Assembly (NCBI GenBank): GCA_963966185.1
Contig: CAWZYM010000115.1
Location: 242,001 to 306,000, forward strand
DNA: 64,000 nt
Direction: 5' to 3'
Origin: Rhabditoides inermis
Taxonomy: Eukaryota; Nematoda; Chromadorea; Rhabditida; Rhabditidae
The position numbers were made by a program, and so were the translations under genes. The notes beneath the pieces are model-generated. The model was not told where the DNA came from. It worked only from the letters and a program-made list of their open reading frames with translations, and ran no database searches. Below are positions 19,436-33,300 of this stretch, one piece after another; the first letter of the stretch is position 1; each line of letters opens with the position of its first letter.

Positions 19436-20385
19436 CTAGTCCTTCTTCATCCTGGTGGTGGTCATCCTGTAGATGATCGAGTCACGTCCTGCAAGACAAT
19501 GAGATGAGTAAACAAAGTAAATAAACAAATGGTAAACACATGTAAACAACCACTCACCAGGGTCCATGGTGAGAAGTCCGACGGCAATGTAGATGATGGC
19601 GAGAGCGAGCACGATCGAGAGACCTGCAAGGTGCCCAGGTATTCTCTCTGTCTCCTCTCCTCTCTCTCTCTCTCATCTGTCTATCTGTATCTCCTTCCTC
19701 CATCTGCCTGTCTGTCTCTCCCTGCTACTCACCGGCAAAGATGGCAAAGATGGCGGGGTAGTCGGTGGAGGTGAACACTCCGACGTTGAGCCTCTCGCGC
19801 TGGCTCTTCAGCAGCGCGTACCAAGCGGGGTACTTCTCGTCCTGAAATGATAACATCAACGCGCTGCTGCCTATCATGGTCCCTCATGGATATACTAACA
19901 CTCTCCCTCCCACCTCTCCCCAATCACCCCCAATCATACTCACTTCCTCCCCTCCCTCCCCAAAGTATTAACGATCTCAAAAGGTTTCAGATAGCATTCC
20001 AGCCCATAATCCAGAATCCAGAATCACGTCCCTATACCCCTCTACGGATACAATCTCCTCCCCCGACTCACGGCGGCCCTCTTGTGGATGTTGTGGATGG
20101 CAGCAGACTGGTTGGCGGAGGCCGACTGCTTGATGGGCACAGACACGGCGAGCACCTCCAGCACAACCTGCTCACCGTACACGGAGGAGACGGCGGACGA
20201 CAGCTGCAAGCATAGAGTAGTCTCTCTCCCTCTCCTCCTCTCTCTCTCTCTCTCTCTCTCTCTCACCTCCTCGACAGCCTTCTCCACATCCATGACAGCC
20301 TCGTTCATCTCGTCGTCAGACAGCTGGGAAGCAACCTGCAACACATGTGTCAACTGTGACCACTGAGCCCCGTCCCTCCAGTCCC

Positions 20386-20421
<36 letters not shown>

Positions 20422-21900
20422 TTCTCTCTCTCTCTCACCTGTCCGAGTCCGGCGATGCGCACGCGGTAGACGTCGGGCGAGTCAGAGTCCTTCAGCTTGG
20501 CGCCCTGCGAGCGGATAGCGGCAGCCAGACGGTACACCTACAAATAAAGGATGATGAAATCATATGAATGATCCCTGCTCGACTCACCTGCAGGAGCTCC
20601 TGCCTGAGCGGCTCCAGCTTCGTCTTCACCGCAGCATCGTCAACCTGCAATCGCACATTAGTGGATATTATTTAGGCACACCATTAACTATGATTCATAA
20701 ACCTATAGTACCGGACAAACAACCTACGTAGGCAATGGATCTGGATTTTCAATTGCAACACAATTCATGTGAAAAATACGTTTCTATGCAAGAACATGTC
20801 TGGCGCTAACCGACGAAAACCAATATGTTGTTTTCATCATCGTCACCAAACAATCCCATAAAGTACAATTCACAATCAACGTCCCTCCCCGCCCACCTTC
20901 TGCTCGGCCAGCTTGGCAGCGAGGGCGGATCCGGTGGCTCCCTCGGCTCCCACGGCAACGTTCTCGGCGGCTCCTCCAAACGCCAGCGCCAGCTGCTGCT
21001 CAATGGCAGACTGGTCGACAGAGTCCTGCAACCAACACATTCCAGTACATTCCAGATACGTTTCACTGTTCACATACTATGTATCACGTCTTCAGGAAAC
21101 AATGAACTGAGTGCTCGTGAGTGTGACACCTACTCCCCCTCCCTTCCTCCCCTCCCCTGACTCACCGTCTCCACCTGGTACTTCTGCTTGTCTCCCGGCA
21201 GCGAGTCCACTCCCTCCACAGTCACAATAGCGAGGGCCTAAAAATACAATCACATCAAATGCCCAATCACATACGTTTCAGCACTAGTATTACCGAACGG
21301 CACAACAAAATAAGCCAATTTTCTCTGTGTAGCTCTTTGGTATTAATCCTACACCATCTCTTCTCTCTCTCTCTTTCTCTCTCTCTCTCACCTTGGGGCG
21401 GCTGAACAGGTCAGTCTGCACCGAGAAGCCCGACACGGGCGAGGCGGACAGACCAAGGAGCTAAAAATGGAAATTGAATCAATCCACATTTCATCCACAT
21501 CATCGATCCTGTCACCCGATATTTTCAATCACCATATGCAAATGCAACCCTCAAATTAGAAAAGGACGCAGTCACCCCGCTGCCTACTCACCTGGGCGTT
21601 GAGCTTTCCGAGCTGGCTCGTCTTCAGGTCGCCCGACTGGGGAAGGCCGATCGAGGAGGGCACGGAGCGGAACTCCAGGGTCGAGCACGACACGGCTGCA
21701 ATGCAATGTTATCAAATCATCGATGAAAACGAAATACGAATACACTTGGTTGGCCAGTTGGTCTCATATTTCCATGATGCTATTGGTGAGATTGTCACAA
21801 GATGTAAAATCGAAATTCTGTGAAACATACTTCTGACTCTAAAACAAATAAAAAAAAACTCACCGACGACGAGCGCCGAGAGAACGGCGAAGACCTTCAT
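19436..21900 (-). CDS. ATP6AP2: V-ATPase accessory protein 2 / prorenin receptor homologue
   Basis: Type I membrane accessory subunit of the vacuolar H+-ATPase, acting in the ER and endolysosomes. Exons (transcript order): 21864-21900, 21592-21695, 21392-21460, 21166-21237, 20897-21025, 20588-20644, 20439-20537, 20267-20335, 20072-20203, 19733-19841, 19558-19623, 19436-19488. They give 331 residues against 350 in human, all in phase. A signal peptide starts MKVFAVLSALVV. The extracellular part has LEFRSVPSSIGLP and GFSVQTDLFSRPKALAIV, like the human FSVKEDL...RPRATVMVMV. A membrane span lies in LSIVLALAIIYIAV. The tail MDPGRDSIIYRMT is almost identical to the human tail and ends KMRKKD-like, with MKKD at the terminus. 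Upstream of the ATG is TTTGCAG/AG, a possible trans-splice acceptor. The C. elegans relative is vha-20. Confidence 0.93.
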
Positions 21901-22193
21901 CTCTGCAAATAGAATATAAAACAACATCACACACATGAACATTCAGAGATATCAAATCGTGCTTGCGCAACGAACCAGCGATCAAAACACACAATGAACA
22001 AATACATGAAACCAATAAACTCTCTTTATGCACGTGGTAACTGCCCCATTGGGACTAAAAAAACATTAAGGCTTTCTCAACACAAATGTAACAACAACAA
22101 ATCAGAATAACTCTAAATCTACTACGACTACTACTGCTGCTGAGGATCTCTGAGTGTGTAAACGCGCTAGAACAATGATACCTCCTCCAATCA

Positions 22194-22262
22194 CTCGATA
22201 ATCGATCGACACGTCAATCGATAATCGATCGACACGTCAATCTATAATCGATCGATACGTCA
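22194..22262. repeat. Three tandem 23-base units in the MRPS14 3' UTR
   Basis: The unit TCGATAATCGATCGACACG (plus four bases) occurs three times with slight decay. It lies immediately after the MRPS14 stop codon in transcript sense. The unit is rich in the palindromes ATCGAT and TCGA. Confidence 0.85.
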
Positions 22263-22263
22263 T

Positions 22264-23780
22264 CTACCACATGGCCCTCTGCACTCCGGACAACTGGCTG
22301 TGGTCGGCAAACTTGCGGAACAGGTGGCGAGACACGCGATACCTGAAACAACAACACATTACTATACTATTTGCAAAACTACAATAAACCGTCAACACTA
22401 TGTATCAATGTCTTTTCTATATCGAATAATTGAATACGCAACAATATGAGTTTTGTCTTCACAACACTGTGTCGATCTAGCAATAGTAGCAACCCGGCTG
22501 GCTAAGGACTCACGGCTTTATCTTTCCACGCTGGCGACCCGTGAACTGGCACATGTTGAGCACGAGACGCGGGCGGCTGCAATGAAAGAGTTCTTCAACC
22601 ACATCTTCAAAGGCACCTTATCAAACAGAGACCACAATCGTAGGTTCCACTTAGACCACCCACATCTCATCCCTCCCTCCCTCTCTCGCTCACCTGTACT
22701 TGGGCATGTTGTGTAGCTGCTCGGCGGCTTGGTCGCGCACTGCCTGCGGCAGCACAGTGTTCTCCTTCAGCGCCTTCAGACGCATACGGTCCGCGCCGTG
22801 CTCCTCCACCACCTGCAGAATGAATGATAATAATAATACTTATTATTATTATTAGTATTATTACGCCGTGCTCTTCTACCTCTTGTGCACAACACGCCAG
22901 TCAATATCGATAGATGCATAAAGTGTTGTGGCTAACCATAAAATCAGCGATTTCGCCAAAACTAATACGTTTCACGGCAATTACAAACCTACCATCACAT
23001 AATTGCTGACAATATATACTTATTTATACAGTGACACCCCCCCCCCCTCCTCCCCCTCTCACCAACCTTCCTCCTGTTCACGTCCCTCAGCTGTCGCCAC
23101 GACGCCCAGAACGTCATCCGCTTGCCCGTCTTCCACCACTCCCGCTCCACGTAGTACGGGTGCGCGTCCAGCCTGCGACACACAAAGACATAGCGACAAT
23201 TCATGTATATACTACAACATTCTAACACCACATTGTCAATAAAAAATCCGTCATCAAAAGTTGATGTTGCACCAATCACCCTGCGGGCACTCACTTGAGC
23301 TTCTTGAGTCCGTCCATCGAGTACGTCTCCTTGTGGCGGATCACAGTCTTCCCGCCCTCCTCCACCGGCTCAGTCTCGGCCGCCGCCGGAACTGCAACAA
23401 GTTATTAATGAAATCATTTCTCTATCTGTTTGCGATAAAAATGAAATAGTCAAAAGGAAAATAAACAAGTAAATCAGCATCAACCACTCCTGCTTTATTA
23501 ATTACCTATCACAAACAATACCTATTCGAAATAACTATGAAACATACTATCACCAATAACAATCACTAATCACTCACCCTCCTCCACAGCATCGGCAGCC
23601 TCCTTCGTCTTCTGCGCGTCCGAAGAGAGACCGCGAACGGACATCTGGAAGCAATCAAGCAATCAATCAATCAATAAAATCAATAATCAATCGATGTGCA
23701 CCCACCATCCTGGCCGTCTGGCTCCAGCCTCCGAGGCCGCCCATCAGTGACTGCCGCACTCCCTGCAGAGCGCGCAGCAT
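22264..23780 (-). CDS. MRPS14: Mitochondrial ribosomal protein S14 (uS14m)
   Basis: Small-subunit mitoribosome protein. Exons (transcript order): 23706-23780, 23578-23644, 23295-23391, 23067-23172, 22694-22812, 22514-22576, 22264-22342, giving 201 residues in phase. The C-terminal 100 residues match the family: WWKTGKRMTFWASWRQLRD, RMRLKALKENTVLPQAVRD, MCQFTGRQRGKIKPYRVSR and FRKFADHSQLSGVQRAMW (human HLADHGQLSGIQRATW). The N-terminus (MLRALQGVRQSLMGG..., arginine-rich, few acids) looks like a mitochondrial presequence. The protein is about 70 residues longer than human (128) because of an acidic linker with EEVPAAAETEPVEEGG. The ATG directly follows TTGCAG, so either a cis- or trans-splice acceptor fixes the start. 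Confidence 0.92.
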
Positions 23781-23909
23781 CTGCAACACAATCGATATAA
23801 CGAGCCAATCGATAATCAATCAATACGAGATATCTCACCGTGCCGGGGCAACGGATAAGTACGACAACTCAAGAACATGAAGCATAGGTTAATGTAAAAC
23901 ATAAAACTC

Positions 23910-23915
23910 TTTATT
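23910..23915 (-). terminator. Likely WDR44 polyadenylation signal
   Basis: Minus-strand AATAAA (TTTATT on plus), 477 bases after the WDR44 stop and only about 130 bases before the MRPS14 start codon. Confidence 0.5.
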
Positions 23916-24391
23916 ACACTCTCTTTGCCCGCAGCCAAGTACGAATTAATTATGTGGATTCAAAAAAGAAGACAGAAACACACGCAAGACAAGTTGACGC
24001 ATCAAACAGACGAATAAATACTATATTATATCAACACTCACAAAGACAGAGACAGACCGATCGATCAACAAAGCAATAAATACTGTGTAATAAATATAAA
24101 GTACAAATAGAACACACTTCTTAAAGAATCGCGCGGGAATAGGCAACTGGAAGTGAGAGGTGAGAGAGGAAAGAGACGAGGGGAAAGAAGGAAAGAGAGA
24201 ACAAGGCACTCACTCGAAACTCGGAAACACTCGGATACTCGAAATCAATGTACAAACCGGAAGCTGCCACGCATTCACGCACCCACAATCAAATAGACAC
24301 GAATAAACAAAAGACAAGTATAGCTGCCTACATACCCGTCACACACAGCACACGATGAGCAGGGGGCGGGGGCAGAGTGGGCGGGGCATCG

Positions 24392-27300
24392 CTAGGGTGA
24401 TACCGCCGTGTTGGTACTCGTCTCCTTGAAGAACGTGCTCTGCCCCAGCTTGGTCTGCTTCGGACGGTTTACCATCACCTAAACAATCACGATAAAGTCA
24501 TATTAGGATATGTAGGCCCCGCCCACTCAAGTCAAGCACTCACCTTGATCGCTCCACCAATATCCGCCGACACAATAATGTGACCACCACCAGAATGCTG
24601 ACCCGAAAGAGTGGCGGTTCTAAAATAAGACGGATAATTTATAATAAATAAACGTCATAATCATAATCCCAAACATATGCTTCCCACTCCTCGCCAACCC
24701 CCTGTCTACCAGAAATGTGAAACGCCATACGTACTCGGCTCTCATCCCTCCATTCCTCCCCCCCCCCCTTACCTGTCGAGTGTGTTCTGTCTCCTCTCCG
24801 AGGGAACGAGTGCCGATGGGCGGGACGCAAAGGCGGCCACCGTCACTGGCGCAGTGTGCAGCCGCACCCGCTCCCACTGCGCGTTCCGGTCCTTGCGAAC
24901 AGATAGAGTCGACGGCACGTCCACCGTGCGCCACAGGTAGATGTACCTAAACGAGCAATGGCATTAGTTAGTCTAACAACGCAACAAAACAGTTATTATA
25001 ACATCATACCACACATTCCAGTGAATCACACGGTGAAACATACTATGTATGCATACGGCACTGTTCAAAACCTCCCTCAAACCCTTTCCATCCACCTATT
25101 GTACGGTGTCGGGGGCAGTGTGCAGCTACATTACTTTTCATACAATCATATCACTCGATCCTATCCCGACAACCCACCGATCCTCGCTGCCGCACACAAT
25201 GTGCCGTCCGTCGGGCGAAAACGACGCGCGAATCTGCGAGTGCTCGTTCACCAGACCCTGCAACACGCAGCCATTACATGGAAGTTATAAAAAACATTTC
25301 ATGTTCAAAAGCATGGAAATGAGATGTTTGTTGCAACAAGTACCGCATTTGCGCTGATCTGTTTTTTTCATGTTTCCACAATCTACGTCAAGTGGGCAAT
25401 ACAGCTCAACGCAAGCATACTGTTCCAACCAACATCGCTAACTTAAACCTAGAGTACCCACCTTGAACTTGCACGTCATGGCCTTGTCGCGCACATCGTA
25501 CATCCTGATGCGCGAGTCATTCGACGTGACGAGCAGTCTGTCCCCGTGCACTGCCAGCCCCGTCACCTTGTGGCCCTTCGAGTTCCGACCACGGGTCGAG
25601 CGCACGTCAACCACCGTGTGGTACTTGAGCTGCTGAAACGACACAACCATGTAATGTTGGTATTTGTCTTAGCTGCTGTCTTGACACAGTCTGTCACAGC
25701 CACAGTATTGAGCTGCTGAAACACAACACACTGCTCATGGACCCATCGACTTTTTTTATTGATATTCTCGTCACTTGTGTAAAATAAGCTACAGATTGCA
25801 CATGAAAACTACATACCAAGGACGCAACCATATAATCGGTGAGTTCATAAATCAGAAACAAAAAAAAGCAACGACTCACGTCAGTGGTGTAGAAGAAGCA
25901 CTTTCCGGTGAACGTGCCGACCACGGCAAACTTGCCGCCCTTGACAAACGAGATGGCAGTGATGAACTTCATGCCGACCTGACACACATAAATATCAGGA
26001 TTATTAAAATTATGTGTATATCACACTGTCTCTGTAAGAATCGAACACTTTTCGGGCATGTGGTTACTAGGAGCTGTGTCAGCGCACATTGGGATTATCA
26101 AAAGTTCTCTACAAGATGCAAATAGTCGTTTTTGTCAAATATGCAAATTTGGCCCATTAAAGGGAGTGTACACTCTGAATTCCGGAGTTGAGTTAGCACC
26201 GGGGTGTGAAAATATGATGAAAACGACTCAGTTTTGTCAATACAACTAATTGCTGAAAATGTCTGCAAGTTGATGAAAATTGAGCGCCAAATGTATCAAA
26301 ATGCAGAAATTGGTGCCAATTGGTGCCAATTTTCAATGTTTCAATGTTCAACAGAATTTTTCACCGACTTATAGGTATCTCCGACACATAGTTGTATTGA
26401 CAAAAGTACATCATTTTCAATATATGTTCACATCCCGGTGCTAACTCAACTTCGAAATTCAGAGTGTACACTCCCTTTAAGGGACCACTACCTCAAATCG
26501 GTCAGTTTTTGTCAAAACACTTCAAATAAGGACTTGTTCGATTCCTTATCCGATTTTAAGAACTTTTTCATATACTAAACTTTTCGAAAAAATCTGATTT
26601 GAAAAAGTTATGACCACAAAAATGAAACATTTGCATATTTTCAACTTTTATGAGTAAGTTCCGGTCCGAAAAAACAAAAATGAACTACACCATTAGAAAG
26701 AGCGTTTTATGTTTAGTTTGCATGATTTTTAACATAAAAATCGATTGGACCGTCTTTCGCCATCCAGACGATTGAAAGTGGTCCAGACAGCAGAAATGGG
26801 GCTGTGTGAACATTTTCATGTTATATCAATCCGAAAAAAAAACAAAAACTAAATACACCATTAGAGTTTACGTATTTTGTTTTGTAAATGAGCACGTTTT
26901 CACGAAAATCGATTGCACTGTCTTTCACAATCCGGACAGTTGAAAGTTGTCAAAAAGGATTGATTAACGTCGTTAATAAGTTACAGTTGAATTCAATTCT
27001 CAAGAAAACACGAGAATCTACGCGTTCCGTATAAAAGACAAAATGCGTCGATTCTGATACTACAATCTGTTTTAGTTAATTCAGATTGATACAACAGGTA
27101 ACTGAACAGAACTGTGTGCATTGTTTACAGATCATTTTCAACTGTCCGGATTGTGAAAGACATTGCAATCGATTTTCGTGAAAACGTGCTCATTTACAAA
27201 ACAAAATACGTAGATTCTGATGGTGTATTTAGTTTTTGTTTTTTTCGGATTGATATAACATGAAAATGTTCACACAGCCCCATTTCTGCTGTCTGGACCA

Positions 27301-30300
27301 CTTTCAATCGTCTGGATGGCGAAAGACGGTCCAATCGATTTTTATGTTAAAAATCATGCAAACTAAACATAAAACGCTCTTTCTAATGGTGTAAATCATT
27401 TTTGTTTTTTCGGACCGGAAGATACTCATAAAAATTGAAAATATGCAAATTTTTCATTTTTGTGGTCATAACTTTTTCAAATCAGATTTTTTCGAAAAGT
27501 TTAGTATATGAAAAAGTTCTTAAAATCGGATAAAAAATTGAACGAGTCCTTATTTGAAGTGTTTTGACAAAAACTGACCGATTTGAGGTAGTGGTCCCTT
27601 AATGGGCCAAATTTGCATATTTGACAAAAACGACTATTTGCATCTTGTAGAGGACCTTCGATAACCCCAATGTGCGATGACATAGCTCCTAGTAACTACC
27701 TCGTCCGATTCTTACAGAGACAGTGTGATATATCAGAATATAGTATATCAGATATATCAGAATACTAGGTTATCTATTTTGGGAAACGAACGTTGCATGT
27801 GGCATTGATCAAAACCAGCAATCATATTTTACGACACTTCCTATCTCAACCGAGAATAAACCTTTTAAAAAACATCCACCCACCTCATTCCAGACGGCCA
27901 CTTTCTTGTCGGGAATGTGCCAGAGCCGGAGCTTGCCGTCCAGAGAGCCCGACAGGAAGTAGCGGTCATCCTGATAATATGTAAATTGATAAAAGTATTC
28001 TGTTTTACAAGCCCAGTGTTCCACCTCGATCTAGCGTAATGATTGTAAATGTACAATTGATAAATAGTCATGATCAAATCAATAATCAATCAATATACCT
28101 TGGGCAGGAAGGCGACGCAGGTGACAAAGTCGACGTGCTGGAAGCAGCACAGACACTCGGCGCGAGACAAGTGCCATAGCTTGACCGTCCTGAAAGTAAT
28201 CAATCAATACATAAAATACAAATCGACAAGTAATATCAGTAGACTTTATCAGCTGAACGCTAGAGCAGTCACCTTTTACAGTCAGTCTCTAGCGGCGCGC
28301 GGCGCGGAACCAGTGATCAATAGTTGGTCTCGCGTCGCTCTCTCACCCGGTCCAGTCTCCCACCCCAGCTCCCCAGCGCACGCTCTCCACTCTCTCACTC
28401 TCTCGCCGCACTCTCACTACCAGCGACAGTACACCCCGATTGGCGACTGATAAGGCGATTACCGCCAACAAAATGGAAATCAGCTGGCAACAGTGAGACA
28501 CTACTGTACCGAGTACCAACCAAACACAATCATAACCAAACCACATGACTTTATTGATTTTCTCACCTGTCCATTCCGCTGCTCAGCAGAAAGTAGTTCT
28601 TGCTCCAGCTCACGTCCAGCACGTCGCACGTGTGGCCCTGCAAACACACACACTCGGTCATTGTCAGGTCTATTCACATGTCAGGTCTGTCAGGTCTATC
28701 ATACATATACCCTATCACTACTACTACTGCATGATTCTGGACAAAATATTCGAATTGATTGTACTAGTCACTCTCTCATCTTCGATGAAATCTATTCTAT
28801 GAATCCATTGTCAACCCAAAATAAAACATTACCCTAATGCAACGTGTGAAACATACAATTACAAATACAATCAAGCTGCCAAGCCCCCTCTCCCCATCAA
28901 CCACTATGCCCTTTCGGAGGTAGGACGTTCCCTCCACAATTTTTAGTTTGAGTGCAAAGGACGATTCCTCCACCACCATGAACGATTCCTCCACCGACCA
29001 TGAACGATCCCTCCACTTTGATAGGACGTTCCCTCCACTTCAATTTTAGGCGTTTCACTTCTAATGTGTGACGTTTGGACGTTCTAATACATTATTTAGC
29101 CATAAATAATGTTCGTAATAATGCCTAGAAACTTTTAAAATGTTTGCTCATAGTCACAGTTATCACTCATCTCTTTCCTTCCACAAAGAGCCATGCACGA
29201 GCCAACCTGAAGACATACATTCTACCACAATGGAACATTTAGCATAACTATTTATTTAAGTCAGCACTACGTATAAACAATGTAATAATATGCTAGTTTA
29301 TAAAGCATCTACATCGGGTTTTTTTCAACATGTTATCCAAATCCCGCTGCCGCATTACGATAACATTGTTCAAGTAACGCATCAACACAAGTAGAAAATT
29401 TTGTGAATCTTTTTGCGCGTCGTACGAGCTTCGGAATAAAAACTAACATTACCGCACTTTCTTGCAGCAACTGCATTCTCCAACTGAACTTTTCAGCAAA
29501 CTCAATTAACAAATGATTTCAATAAGTGACTGCATTTTCGGATAATGTTTTACGGTATTCTACAGAGCTATAGCACAGCTCTGTGGGTTAACAATATTTA
29601 AATTCTACTTTATCAACAAACCAAAAAACAAGCCTATGGCCTATGGCCCAGATCCCATATGTAGTTATCTTTCGCGGATTGCTATATGCTAACGAATCAC
29701 TGCCAGATATGAATCGGGGTTCTATACTGATATCGGATATACCATACTACATACGATCCCCTTACAATTAGTATCGGACGAACGATTGGACCACACTTAG
29801 GAAATCACATTACTTATCTGAACAATTATGCTACTTTGAAAATATCTTGACCCTTTCTAGTTCTAATCATATCGTATTCTAAACGGAAACTAGTGAACAG
29901 ATTGTCACTAATGTTGTAAGATTAGTTTTAACAATACGTACTTTGATTCTCGTTTATAATAGACTCGCACTTAGCTCAGGATTTTTCGGTAAAAACATTA
30001 TCGTGGATTTTGAACATACAGTATACTGAACGAAATGCACAACAGATTTATGGTGCCTTCGTATCTTCGTTCCACTGACTCTTTCACATGACCGCGTGGC
30101 GTAAAGGTAACGCTCTCGCTTTGCAAGCAGCGGTTCGAATTTGGCTACACACGCAAAGTTTTGTCAAAATGAAAACATCGTCCAACGCGTTCTGATTTTG
30201 TCTAACCACTCTTATGTCTCTCGTGAAAAGAGTGAAACTATACGAGGTGTGAATGTCGTTGTTTGTCTTCATTCTTCCACTACTCACACTCAGTTCTGAT

Positions 30301-33300
30301 ATCTTTCAGACAAACGGGCAGATGAATATTTAACTCATTTTCTATTAATTATGATATCTTTATATCCGTGTACAAGTAGCGACATCGCGAATACGATATC
30401 GTCTCTCTGGTTGGCTCGCGCATGGGCCATGGCTCCTAACGGAAGGAGAGAGATTTGTGAGATGTGAATAACTAACAATGAGCAAACGTGGTGAAAGTTT
30501 CTAGGCATTATTAAAGTTCATTATTTATGGCTAAATGATCTATTAGAACATTCAAACGTTACACATTAGATGTGAAACGCCTAAATGTAAAGTGGAGGGA
30601 ACGTCCTAGCAAAGTGGAGGGATCGTTCATGGTCGGTGGAGGAATCGTTCATGCTAGTGGAGGACCATGCAAAAGTGGAGGACCTTGCAAAAATGGAGGG
30701 AACGTCCTACATCCGTCCTTTCCGTTTCCTCCTGTCTCTGTTACAAACACGCTCCGTCCACGATGCCCACATCGTTCAACGCTATCGCTATCAATGGACC
30801 ATATACGGGTAGCGCCTACTCAATACCCCAACCTCAGAACCCTTCCCTCTCCCCCCGCCCACCTTGAGCACGGCAAATGGCTTGGAGCTGAACACGTGCT
30901 CGCTCTCCTCGCCCGCCCCTCCTCCCCCTCCGCGACTCGCCCCGCCCTCCGACGTCGACGACATGTCGTGCATGTGAAGGCCGTCCTGAAAGAGCAACGG
31001 CCATCAAGACACCAACATTGATTTCACGACAGGGTAAACCACTGTTTCAAATGTCACTGCGACTGCCACAATGTCAGCAGTAACTCCCCGTGATAGTATA
31101 CAGTACTCTCAGTGTACCACCACTTAAACTGTCACCGCTGACTGCGACAGTGAGTGTTGTAGCTGTACTCTCTCCCCTTCCTTCCCACCCTTTCTACTAA
31201 CTGCTGCTCAGTGTCGTTGTTAACAATGAGTGATGCACCCACTCCCCTTCCCTCCTCCCTTCACCCACACTGCTCTCGTCGCTGACAGCAAAGAGATAGT
31301 GAGAGAAGTGCTTTCTACACTCCTTGCTCCTTCCTCCTCCCCTCCCCCATCACCCACACTGCTGTCGCTGCTGCTGGGCGGCCGGAACTGCTGCTCCAGG
31401 TCGGCCATCGTCTTCTCAAACGTCTCCGCCGACGCGCCAACAGACATTCCCGACTGCAAAACAAACACATGCATTATCAGCATATCAATATCGACATTTC
31501 ATCACTCATCTACTAATTGGAAGTATCGGAATCTATCCTCGCGATGTTACGTTTCACTCGTGGTTCAAAAAATTCGAATATGATTATACTCAATCGTTCC
31601 ATTTTTTTGAACTTGCCATACATTTATCAGCGAAAAATATTAGAATTACAATTACAATAATTATGAATCTTCATCATCCGACTCACCTGACTGTTCTGGT
31701 ACTTGTCGCGCATCGAGCTAAAGTACTTCTGATGGTGCGCCGACGCCCACACGCTGAAACAACAAAACATGAAAACAATGAAGATATCATAAACTATACG
31801 TTTCACCATCTAAACAAAACTGATACATTTGAACATGTATCCAATACACGAGCTTCCTACAGTATTCATCCAGTATCAGCCGTCAAAATCCTACAGTAAT
31901 ACACCCGGTCACCGTACCGTATGATGCCGTCCTGTCCAGCAGTCGACATCAACCGTCCGCACACCGAGAACCGCACGCACCACACTGCGCCAGTGTGCTC
32001 TGCAACACAGAATCAACAACACAACATTCAACGATTTCGGATTCCACGACGCATACTATGTACGCTTCACATAATCCACATATACTCGGCAAATTCTGGA
32101 GGTAATGTCACCACCTCCTTAGTCAGGGTCAGGCTAATCTCTACAAGGCAAACATTGATGCTAGAACATGTACGCTTCACACAATCTACATTTACGCGAC
32201 AAACTCTAAACAAGTAATGCTGGTTAGGCAAGCTCACCTCTACAAGTCAAACACTGACACTGTTCCCACAACATGTACGCTTCACATAATCCACATAAAC
32301 ACGACAAAATTCGGCTCCGTAATCAGAACTTAATCCAGATTACCTATAACTTAATACCTTGCCGGCTTACCTCCACCCAGATCCTGCACCTCCCGCAGCT
32401 GCTCAAAGTCGAACGGGCCGCGCTTGGCGTTGCGAGGGCGCACAATCTGACAATTGTAAATACAAAATCAATAATAATACACTATACGAAACTACATATA
32501 ACTATCCGTGGTCACTCACCGGCTCTCCGGGCCTGGCCGGTCCGCCGCCGCTCTTGGCCTCCTCTCCATTGGCGTCGTCGTCCCCGTCGCTACCACTGTC
32601 CACCTCATCCACACGAGAGGAACTGAATCAAAGGGTAGAGAGAGAGAGAGTGAGAGAGAGATAGAGAGAGAATGAGACATACAGACAGACAGAGACAACC
32701 CACGCGGATCTGGACGACAGCCCCTCTCCTCCTCCTCCCCTGCCGCTGCCCAGTGTCCTCGCTCGGCTGAACGCCCCGCGCAGCAGACTGCTCGCCTTCG
32801 AACCAACGTCCTTCCACCTCAAGACGAAATTGAAAGGTTTATACAGAACACATTTCAGAATTTATCCAGACAACTAATAAAAAATTTTTCGTAATCAATA
32901 TAATTTTCACACATGCTCCAATTTTGATACTGATTGGAAGGCCAGTTGGCATAAACAAAAATGTAAATCAACTTTTACGGAACAATCCACCTACTCGGCA
33001 AGAGTCGTGACAACGTCATCTTTTTCTAAACACACATGATACTCTACCCACAACCCACAACTAATACGTTTCGTAATATACACTTTCATACGTTCCATCG
33101 TTGTCAATAATCACGTTTGAATCTCTTCACAAGCAATCCAATAAGATAGTAAAAACAATAATCGATAAACCTGATGTGATGACGTCATCGTCATCACCCC
33201 CCCCCCCCACTCTGCCCACCTGGCCGACGCGACGCTGAGCGACGACGACCGAACCGAGCGGCCGTCGTCGCTGCTGCCGCGTTCCGACTGCTCGTAGTGA

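Noticed and set aside
28921..30709. CRISPR-like array from the repeated GGACGTTCCCTCCAC units
   Set aside because: Units are adjacent without regular spacers, form the inverted ends of an element, and the genome is eukaryotic.
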